Source of the DNA: Sediminitomix flava
GTDB lineage: Bacteria > Bacteroidota > Bacteroidia > Cytophagales > Flammeovirgaceae
Assembly: GCF_003149185.1 (NCBI RefSeq)
Contig: NZ_QGDO01000001.1
Coordinates: forward strand, 992,001 to 1,056,000
DNA length: 64,000 nt
Direction of reading: 5' to 3'
Positions within the stretch are counted from its first letter, which is position 1; the number at the start of each line of letters is the position of its first letter. Shown here piece by piece: positions 54,546-61,779 of the stretch. The translations under genes were made by a program, and so were the position numbers. The notes below the pieces were generated by a model. That model was not told where the DNA came from. It was given only the letters and a program-made list of their open reading frames with translations, and ran no database searches.

Positions 54546-55682
54546 ATGAATATCTTAATTGCCATAGACAGCTTTAAGGAATGTTTGAATTCTTCCGAAA
54601 TATCAGAAGCTATTGCTACAGGCATCTCTAAAGTGGATAGCTGTATTTCTATTACCCAAAGAAGCTTAGCTGATGGTGGTGAAGGAACTTTAAATGCGTT
54701 TAATGACAGTTTAAAAAACAGAGTTAAGCTATCGACACTCGATCCTCTCGGACGAAGAATCGATGCTGAATATGGAATTCTAAAAACTAACACCGTCATC
54801 ATTGAACTAGCACAAGCTTCGGGTTTGGAGTTACTTACCAAAGAAGAACAAAACCCTCTGATTACCTCTACTTTTGGAACAGGTTTGCTCCTAAAAAAAG
54901 CAATAGAAGAAGGATATCGCAATTTTATCATTGGCTTAGGAGGAAGTGCTACAAATGATGCAGCTACAGGTTTATTGAAAGCTCTTGGGTTTCAATTTCT
55001 AGATCATGACAAATCAGTCATCGAAAAAGAAGGTGGGCAAATTTTGGAAAGCATTTGCTACATAGATAATTCTCAAGTGATTGAATATTTAGATGAATGT
55101 ACTTTCACACTTGCTTGTGATGTTCAAAACCCTTTCAGTGGAAAAAATGGTGCTGCATATATTTTTTCACCTCAAAAAGGTGCAACAAGAGAAGACGTTG
55201 AAATACTTGATCGAGGTCTGGTTTCTTTTTCAGAAGTCATTAAAAAAGAAATTGGAATTGACATTAATCCGATTGAAGGTGCTGGCGCTGCTGGTGGAGT
55301 TGGAGGAGGATTAGTCGCATTGCTCAATGCAAAGATCAAATCGGGAATTGAGCTAATTATTGAGAATATAGGCTTAGAAGAGCATATAAAAAACGCAGAT
55401 TTGGTTTACACAGGAGAAGGTAAATTAGACAAACAAACCTTGCAAGGTAAAGTACCTGTCGGAATTGCTAAAATCTGTATGAAACACAATACACCTGTCA
55501 TCGGAATTGGAGGGGTAATTGACCTTGATGCTATTGAAGGATTAAATCAACATTTTACAGCATTATTTTCCATTCAAACAGAACCTTGTTCAAAAGAACT
55601 TGCGATGCAGCCAGATTATGCAAAACAACGATGTGAAAATATCGGAATGCAAAGTTTTAAATTAGTCAAAGCATTTAAGTAA
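54546..55682 (+). CDS. glxK: Glycerate kinase (GlxK family)
   Basis: The 378-residue protein has the glycerate-kinase I motifs: DSFKECLNSSEISEAIATG near the start, LADGGEGTLNAF, the glycine-rich FIIGLGGSATNDAATGLLKALGF (about 120-140, in pieces), and the C-terminal TGEGKLDKQTLQGKVP. It phosphorylates D-glycerate in glyoxylate or serine breakdown. Its end is only 7 bp from the end of the convergent DUF1835 gene, leaving no room for a terminator. Confidence 0.93.
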   Translation: MNILIAIDSFKECLNSSEISEAIATGISKVDSCISITQRSLADGGEGTLNAFNDSLKNRVKLSTLDPLGRRIDAEYGILKTNTVIIELAQASGLELLTKEEQNPLITSTFGTGLLLKKAIEEGYRNFIIGLGGSATNDAATGLLKALGFQFLDHDKSVIEKEGGQILESICYIDNSQVIEYLDECTFTLACDVQNPFSGKNGAAYIFSPQKGATREDVEILDRGLVSFSEVIKKEIGIDINPIEGAGAAGGVGGGLVALLNAKIKSGIELIIENIGLEEHIKNADLVYTGEGKLDKQTLQGKVPVGIAKICMKHNTPVIGIGGVIDLDAIEGLNQHFTALFSIQTEPCSKELAMQPDYAKQRCENIGMQSFKLVKAFK

Positions 55683-55689
55683 GCTCATG

Positions 55690-56613
55690 TTATTTATCTA
55701 AAGTCTCAGTCATCGGATTGTATGAATAGTCATCGGCTGGAAAAGGGTAATCTTTCATCTTATCGAAAATAAATTTCTCTCCATTCAACACTTTAAGACC
55801 AAGCTCATTCAAAGAAACCTCTTCATCTTTTTGATCAAAAAACACAGCTAACTTATCCATATAATTGAAATACTGAAGATCACCTAAACCATATTGATCT
55901 TTGGTCAAAAGCATTTCTCGGACAATTTTCCTATCGGGTATTCCATTATGTTTCTGAACAAAAGTCAGCATCGAATTTTCTAACTCACTTAAACCATTAA
56001 CTACCGATGGATACCTCTTCATTTGAAGTTTGAGCGCTGGAATTAAGTATGGAAAACTAAGCTTGCACTCATTTTCTAAATTAAAAATAGCTTTATAGTC
56101 TTGTGCTAAATAATACTTCCAAACTCTTGAAATAAGCTGAAGGTCAGCCATAGAAATTTCAAGGCTGTTACTCATTAATTTTGAATATGCTTTAGGAGAA
56201 AAATCACTCAGTGTCTTCCATTTATTTTCTGATTCATCATAGCCCGTACAAATCAATTGAAGGCTTACTCCCTCCTTTAAATTTTCAGCTATGAAAGCCA
56301 AAACAGCTAGCATATTCATCTGACAGAATAAATCATACTCAAACCATAAATAAACCTGCTGATAATCATTTATATGATGCAGATTCTTAAATGTCTCACT
56401 GCTTTTTGCTACATATTCTAGTGCATCAACCTCAAAGTAATCTTGAAAGAAATTTGATCTCATTTCCCAAAATGGACGATCAAAAAGTTTTTTACTCAAT
56501 GGCCCATCGCACAATACTTCTCGACAAACACAAATATCTCCTTCAATCGCTGTTTGCTTGAAAATTTCAGCAGTAGAATCTCCATTAAGAATATGTAGTG
56601 TTGTCTGTTTCAT
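55690..56613 (-). CDS. DUF1835 domain protein
   Basis: The product has 307 residues from the ATG at 56611-56613, which follows the upstream stop by 5 bp; an earlier Met at 56631 would overlap the upstream gene. The N-terminal DUF1835 pattern is LHILNGDSTAEIFKQ, then REVLCDGPLSKKLFDRPFWEMR. A C-terminal helical DUF3658-like region (about 210-300) follows. Function is unknown; it is usually cytoplasmic. It is co-transcribed with the 158-residue unknown protein. Confidence 0.75.
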   Translation of the reverse strand: MKQTTLHILNGDSTAEIFKQTAIEGDICVCREVLCDGPLSKKLFDRPFWEMRSNFFQDYFEVDALEYVAKSSETFKNLHHINDYQQVYLWFEYDLFCQMNMLAVLAFIAENLKEGVSLQLICTGYDESENKWKTLSDFSPKAYSKLMSNSLEISMADLQLISRVWKYYLAQDYKAIFNLENECKLSFPYLIPALKLQMKRYPSVVNGLSELENSMLTFVQKHNGIPDRKIVREMLLTKDQYGLGDLQYFNYMDKLAVFFDQKDEEVSLNELGLKVLNGEKFIFDKMKDYPFPADDYSYNPMTETLDK

Positions 56614-56618
56614 AAGGC

Positions 56619-57095
56619 TTATTTTTTCCAACGATTAAAAACAATATCTGAAATGTATTTTGGCTCATAAAATGCAAATTCGGCAAATTCGATATCAGCC
56701 AAATCTTTTACTAACTGAACACAAGTAGGATGATGTCCGTTGACGGGAGTTTCAAGAGTAGCTTTTGAAAGTACTTTTACAGATTTCTGAAAAAATGCTT
56801 CCACCAACTCTGGAATATCCAAAAACTCAAAACTTCCAAAGTTATTTTTGGAAATAGCCATCACAGGAAAATATTTATGACTCAACAACAACAAAGCGAC
56901 ATCATCATACTTAAACTTCACCAAAATATAGGTATGATCACTGCTTTGCCGATCGATTACAGCTTTTGAAAAATCAATTTTAGAATCTGTAAATACTTGT
57001 TGAAGAAATTTATCTAGATCAAAAGGTTCCTTTTCGTAATCTTGCGGGAAAAATCCTGATATGTAGGTTGGCAAAGGTTTTTCAAAAACTTTCAT
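56619..57095 (-). CDS. Uncharacterised 158-residue protein
   Basis: I do not recognise this protein. It has no signal peptide, TM helix or known motif. It shows a mixed alpha/beta pattern (TYILVKFKYDDVALLLLSH), a HHPTCVQLVKDLA helix, and a basic C-terminus (FNRWKK). It begins a two-gene transcript with the DUF1835 gene, 5 bp away, so the two probably act together. Confidence 0.55.
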   Translation of the reverse strand: MKVFEKPLPTYISGFFPQDYEKEPFDLDKFLQQVFTDSKIDFSKAVIDRQSSDHTYILVKFKYDDVALLLLSHKYFPVMAISKNNFGSFEFLDIPELVEAFFQKSVKVLSKATLETPVNGHHPTCVQLVKDLADIEFAEFAFYEPKYISDIVFNRWKK

Positions 57096-57295
57096 AAGAA
57101 TTTGGGCTAAATCACTTTTTTGAGAATGTTTAAATGCATTGAAAGTTGAGTGAATTTCGGGTCAAATTTTCAATGATTATTAATCCCAGCTAAAATACTT
57201 TAAAATGCATGGACACTTTGCTATTTTTTCTGTGAATTATCACTATAAATCTGCATATTTGTCAGTGTCATTTAGTCAGATCAAAATTAATAACC

Positions 57296-58609
57296 GTGTA
57301 CGATCAAGAAATACAATCCGTTAAGCAGCGTTTCGGAATTATCGGAAACTCACCCAAACTCAATCATGCTATTCAAGTAGCTGTGCAAGTGGCTAGTACT
57401 GACCTTACAGTTCTCATCACTGGTGAAAATGGTAGTGGTAAGGAATCCTTTTCCAAAATAATACATCAGCTTGGTCAGCGCAAACATGGACAATTTATCG
57501 CGATCAACTGTGGAGCTATTCCTGAAGGAACAATAGACTCAGAGTTATTTGGACATGAAAAAGGCGCATTTACAGGTGCTCAAGAAGCTCGTAAAGGATA
57601 TTTTGAGGTAACTAATGGCGGTACAATTTTCTTAGATGAAATAGGCGAAATGCCACTCAAAACGCAAACACGTTTATTGAGGGTTTTAGAAAATAAAGAA
57701 TTCATTCGTGTCGGTTCTTCAAAAGTTCAAAAGACAGATGTACGTGTGGTTGCTGCCACAAACCGTGATCTGATGGAACAGGTTGAAAAAGGGAAATTTA
57801 GAGAAGACCTTTACTACCGACTTAATACTGTACCTATCATAGTTCCTCCATTAAGAGAACGAGAAAACGATATATTATTACTGTTTAGAAAGTTTGCTAG
57901 TGACTTTGCCGAAAGATATCGCGTAAAGCCAATTATGCTGACTGACGAGGCAAAAGAAATAGTTTTAAACTTCAGATTTCCTGGAAACATTCGTCAGCTA
58001 AAAAACTTAGTTGAACAAGTTTCTGTACTCGAAATCGATAGAAATATAGATGCGACTACCATCAGTAAATACTTACCGAGTGAATCGCGTAGAATGATGC
58101 CTGCCTTAGTTCCAAACAAGGAAGAAGACAAAGGGCTCAATGAACGTGACCTGCTATACAAAGTTCTGTTTGATATGCGAAAAGACATGACAGAACTTAA
58201 AAAGATGGTATTGCAGATGGCGCAAGAAGGAGGACAGGCGGCTCCACAACTGATTAAAGATAATCATCACCTTTTCAACGATATTGAGACTGATGATGCT
58301 TACGATTCAAATCATCTGATAGAAGAAGTACCAACGGTTCAACCAACGACACCTTCTCTTCCTTCAACTTACATGATTCAACCTTCTGAAGAGCGTATCG
58401 AACCACGTAAAGCGGTAGATTACGACAAAGTTGAAGATATCATTCATGAAACTGAGGACGAATCTTTCTCTCTTCAGAAACAAGAGAAAGAGATGATTGT
58501 AAAAGCACTAAGAAAGAATAACAACAAACGAAAATATGCGGCTAGAGATCTTGGTATCTCTGAACGTACGCTATATAGAAAAATCAAACAATATGAGATT
58601 GAGGATTAA
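57296..58609 (+). CDS. Sigma-54 interaction-domain transcriptional activator without sensor domain
   Basis: The 437-residue protein starts at a GTG. A AAA+ sigma-54 activator domain begins almost at once (about 13-250): Walker A GENGSGKES, the sigma-54 contact motif GAFTGA (90-95), Walker B GTIFLDEIGEMPLKTQTRLL, and the RVVAATNRDL sensor. A variable linker (about 265-385) precedes a C-terminal Fis-type HTH (KRKYAARDLGISERTLYRKIKQY). There is no N-terminal receiver or PAS domain, so control must be by expression or by other proteins. It lies directly before lptE (1 bp apart). Confidence 0.92.
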   Translation: MYDQEIQSVKQRFGIIGNSPKLNHAIQVAVQVASTDLTVLITGENGSGKESFSKIIHQLGQRKHGQFIAINCGAIPEGTIDSELFGHEKGAFTGAQEARKGYFEVTNGGTIFLDEIGEMPLKTQTRLLRVLENKEFIRVGSSKVQKTDVRVVAATNRDLMEQVEKGKFREDLYYRLNTVPIIVPPLRERENDILLLFRKFASDFAERYRVKPIMLTDEAKEIVLNFRFPGNIRQLKNLVEQVSVLEIDRNIDATTISKYLPSESRRMMPALVPNKEEDKGLNERDLLYKVLFDMRKDMTELKKMVLQMAQEGGQAAPQLIKDNHHLFNDIETDDAYDSNHLIEEVPTVQPTTPSLPSTYMIQPSEERIEPRKAVDYDKVEDIIHETEDESFSLQKQEKEMIVKALRKNNNKRKYAARDLGISERTLYRKIKQYEIED

Positions 58610-58610
58610 G

Positions 58611-59144
58611 ATGAAGAGGCTAAACCACTTTTTTAAATACTTCACCTTTATCGGAATTTTATTGCTGTGCAATGCTTGTACAGGATTCCGATTCACGTTT
58701 TCTGGGGTAAACCTAGACCCGAACGTAAAAACATTTTCTGTTGAGACTTTTGACAACAGAGCACCCGATGGACCATCAAACATGGGAATTGTATTTTCAG
58801 ATGGTTTTAGGGATTATATGGCCAGAAATACGCCACTTACCCTAGTTCCACAAGGCGAGCAAGGAGATCTTCAGTTTGAAGGAACAGTAACAGGTTACAG
58901 AATTACACCAATTTCTCCTGGTGCGAGTGAATTGGAAAATGCCGATTTTCAACGTTTGACCATTACAGTAAAAGTAAATTTTGTCAACAATTATGACGAT
59001 CAGGCAAACTTTGACCAAAACTTCTCGTTCTATTTCGACTTTGAAGCAAGTCAGAATATTACATCGGTTGAAGCAGAGGCCTTAGACGTAATCTTCGAGC
59101 AAATTTACTTCGATGTATTCAACGCATCGGTTGCTACTTGGTAA
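58611..59144 (+). CDS. lptE: LPS-assembly lipoprotein LptE
   Basis: The 177-residue lipoprotein begins MKRLNHFFKYFTFIGILLLCNAC with the Cys at about residue 23. The LptE (DUF) pattern is a short beta-rich domain: FSGVNLDPNVKTFSVETFDN, and LTITVKVNFVNNYDDQANFDQNFSFYFDFEASQNI in pieces. It works with LptD to place LPS in the outer leaflet. It starts 1 bp after the sigma-54 activator gene, the conserved Bacteroidota order activator-lptE-TPR-secG. An earlier start inside the activator gene is unlikely. Confidence 0.88.
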   Translation: MKRLNHFFKYFTFIGILLLCNACTGFRFTFSGVNLDPNVKTFSVETFDNRAPDGPSNMGIVFSDGFRDYMARNTPLTLVPQGEQGDLQFEGTVTGYRITPISPGASELENADFQRLTITVKVNFVNNYDDQANFDQNFSFYFDFEASQNITSVEAEALDVIFEQIYFDVFNASVATW

Positions 59145-59315
59145 GATTAACGAACGAAGAAGACACTGTTTCTTTATTGTAACTGTTTTATTATCAAGTC
59201 ATGATACTGAAGTAGTAATTTTTGAGATTTCTTTATGCAAAAGAATCTCACAAAATTACTATTTTAGTATTTTGTACTTTCTTTCGCTTCAGAAACTATT
59301 AAAATAGGTTGGCTC

Positions 59316-60509
59316 GTGGACAGATTACTTTTTTCAGAATTGCTGATGAATCCTCAGGATGTATCACTTGAACATAAAGAAGATTTAGTTAAACTGACTA
59401 AAAAATACCCTTATTTTCAAGCCCCTCAAGTTTTATTGGCTTTATCTGACCGAACTGATACAGATCAGATCAAGAAAGCTGCTGCTTACTCAGTCAATCG
59501 TTCGGCATTAAAGGCACTTATCAACGAAGATTTTAATGCAAATGTAAACCTTCACAATGTTCAAAAACTGGACATTCAGACGGAAAGCATTAATGCATTC
59601 GAAAGATTGGCCGACAATTCTAAAGTACAAACCCAAGAAAGTACAGTACAAGAAAAAGAAGTTACTACTCTGGTAGAAGAACATGTAGAAGCGTCTTCCA
59701 CTACAAGTCGTGAAAGTGAAAATCATTCGGAGCAAACATCTGCTTCAGAACCCTCTGAAGAAGGTGGTGTTTTAGCCTTTTTACTTTCAAATGTAGAAGA
59801 GGAAGAAAAGTCAGAACAAATCCGAACATCTCTTTTTGAAGAACAAGAACCTGAAGCAATCGAGGAAAACATTCCGACTTCTACTCCTAGTCCTGTAGAA
59901 GAAGAAAATGATGAACTCGTTGTCAAAGATGATGATATTGGAGAAATTTGGGCTTCAGATATGGTCAACCGCTTGAAAGGTCTCGAAATGATGCGAGAAG
60001 AACTCAAAGCGGAACAGTCTGAGGATGTAGATAAAGAAATAAACGGAACGGAAACTAAAACAGAACAACTTTCTGAGGAAAGTGAAGAAGAACTTCCATT
60101 GTTTAATCCATTTGGTAAAGGGAGTTCAGTTGATCATAAAAAATTGAGCACAGATGATTCGTGGGCATTTGAACTTCATAAAGAAATGTTCCCTGAACAT
60201 TTGGAAGAATTAGAGGAAAAAGAGGAGAAAATGGAGATGGAAGAAAAAAAGGTGATCATTAATAATTTCATTAATGAAAAACCTAGGATTAACATTGATA
60301 GAGATGAATTGAAAAAAGACATTCAAGACTTAGCTGGTCAAACTTCAAATCATTTTATGTTTAATCCATCCGAAAATTTTGCAAAGATTTTAGTTAAACA
60401 AAGAAAATATAAAGAGGCTATACACATTTATGAGGAATTAATCTTGAAAAATCCCGATAAAAAGTCTTACTTTGCAAGCTGTATATCAGAAATTAAAAAG
60501 GAAAGTTAA
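59316..60509 (+). CDS. Acidic low-complexity protein with short C-terminal TPR
   Basis: The 397-residue protein starts at a GTG; the next Met is at residue 11. The N-terminal part (about 1-60; LMNPQDVSLEHKEDLVKLTKKYPYFQAPQVLLALS in pieces) has the YPYFQ motif of a conserved Bacteroidota domain. The middle (about 95-320) is Glu/Asp/Ser-rich and likely disordered. A single TPR-like pair ends the protein (ENFAKILVKQRKYKEAIHIYEELILKNPDKKSYFA in pieces). No signal peptide. It lies between lptE and secG in a conserved context, but its role is unknown. Confidence 0.75.
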   Translation: MDRLLFSELLMNPQDVSLEHKEDLVKLTKKYPYFQAPQVLLALSDRTDTDQIKKAAAYSVNRSALKALINEDFNANVNLHNVQKLDIQTESINAFERLADNSKVQTQESTVQEKEVTTLVEEHVEASSTTSRESENHSEQTSASEPSEEGGVLAFLLSNVEEEEKSEQIRTSLFEEQEPEAIEENIPTSTPSPVEEENDELVVKDDDIGEIWASDMVNRLKGLEMMREELKAEQSEDVDKEINGTETKTEQLSEESEEELPLFNPFGKGSSVDHKKLSTDDSWAFELHKEMFPEHLEELEEKEEKMEMEEKKVIINNFINEKPRINIDRDELKKDIQDLAGQTSNHFMFNPSENFAKILVKQRKYKEAIHIYEELILKNPDKKSYFASCISEIKKES

Positions 60510-60532
60510 TTTTTTAGATTAACATTATATAT

Positions 60533-60877
60533 ATGACAACTTTCATCATCGCAGTAATTATTGTAATTGCTGTTTTACTCGTATTGGTCGTGTTGGCTCA
60601 AGATTCTAAAGGCGGTGGATTAACCGGTATGGGTGGTGCCACTCAGATGATTGGAGCACGTAGAACTATGGACGGCATTGAAAAAGCAACTTGGGTGCTT
60701 GCTGCTCTTATGATGGTTCTTTCTGTAGGCGTAAACATGTTTATCGATCCTACTGAAAGCGGAAACGTAAACGTCTCTAACACTATTGAAAGTGTTGAAG
60801 CACCAGCCACTAGCTTGGAAGTTCCAACTACTGGTGAGGAAACTCCAGCAGGGGAATCAACACAAGACGCTGAATAA
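60533..60877 (+). CDS. secG: Preprotein translocase subunit SecG
   Basis: The 114-residue protein has two TM helices (about 2-23 and 55-73) joined by a short SecG loop (LAQDSKGGGLTGMGGATQMIGARRTMDGIEKATW in pieces). The C-terminal tail is acidic and Thr/Pro-rich. It is the small stimulating subunit of the SecYEG channel. It follows the acidic TPR gene by 23 bp. Confidence 0.95.
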   Translation: MTTFIIAVIIVIAVLLVLVVLAQDSKGGGLTGMGGATQMIGARRTMDGIEKATWVLAALMMVLSVGVNMFIDPTESGNVNVSNTIESVEAPATSLEVPTTGEETPAGESTQDAE

Positions 60878-60899
60878 GCTGAAAAAAGATCAAAATATT

Positions 60900-60932
60900 A
60901 AAGGCTCACTTCTCCGGAAGCGAGCCTTTTTT
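60900..60932 (+). terminator. Intrinsic terminator after secG
   Basis: A 7-bp plus 4-bp stem with one mismatch (60900-60911 with 60916-60927) is followed by a T run. Confidence 0.9.
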
Positions 60933-61063
60933 TATTTCCCAAGCCTCAATGTTCATTTCATTTAACAAGTTCTAGTGCCTGAAAACCCATAAATGCCACG
61001 ATTTTTCGTAAAATTGCAGTTCATAACGTAAGAACAAGAACAGTTTACGATTCAATTCATCCT

Positions 61064-61705
61064 ATGAATACACTTGCTAACAAAGCACTCGAAAAGTATG
61101 TAGACGATCATACATCGCTTCAAGATGAAGTACTTCGAAAGTTAGAAAGAGAAACCTATCTTAAAGTAACTCAAGCCCATATGGTTTCTGGGCACTTACA
61201 AGGGCAACTACTTACAATTTTAGCTAGGAGCATGAATGCAAAACGCATTCTGGAAATTGGTACATTCACGGGCTATTCTGGAATTTGCTTGGCACGAGGA
61301 TTATCAGAAGGTGGAAAATTGTACACTCTTGAAGTCAATGAAGAATTGGAAGAAATGATTCGTAAATACTTTGAAGAAGCTAAACTCTCTGACAAGCTAG
61401 ACCTTCGTTTCGGAAATGCCCTAGACATTCTTCCTGAAATTGACGATACCCTTGACCTTGTTTTTATAGATGCAGATAAAGGAAACTACGACAAATACTT
61501 TGAACTAGTAATTGATAAAGTCCGCACAGGTGGGCTGATTATTGCAGACAATGTGATTTGGAAAGGAAAAGTTTACGATGAAAATGCAAATGACAAAAAA
61601 ACACAAGTCATCAGAGACTTCAACAAGAAAGTTCAAGATGATCCTCGTGTTGAAAATGTTTTCCTTCCAATCAGAGATGGCTTACTGATTGCATGTAAAA
61701 AGTAA
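61064..61705 (+). CDS. O-methyltransferase (CCoAOMT-like, Methyltransf_3)
   Basis: The 213-residue protein has the SAM motif ILEIGTFTGYSG, a metal-binding pair in FIDADKGNYDKYF and DNVIWKGKV (Asp, Asp, Asn), and the C-terminal FLPIRDGLLIACKK typical of small-molecule O-methyltransferases. It needs a divalent metal and methylates a catechol-like hydroxyl; the substrate is unknown. Confidence 0.9.
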   Translation: MNTLANKALEKYVDDHTSLQDEVLRKLERETYLKVTQAHMVSGHLQGQLLTILARSMNAKRILEIGTFTGYSGICLARGLSEGGKLYTLEVNEELEEMIRKYFEEAKLSDKLDLRFGNALDILPEIDDTLDLVFIDADKGNYDKYFELVIDKVRTGGLIIADNVIWKGKVYDENANDKKTQVIRDFNKKVQDDPRVENVFLPIRDGLLIACKK

Positions 61706-61779
61706 ATGCATCTGTTACTTTTACCAAAGGTAATAAAAGCTAAAACGAACCATTTAAGATCTTAAGCGGACAACTTCTT

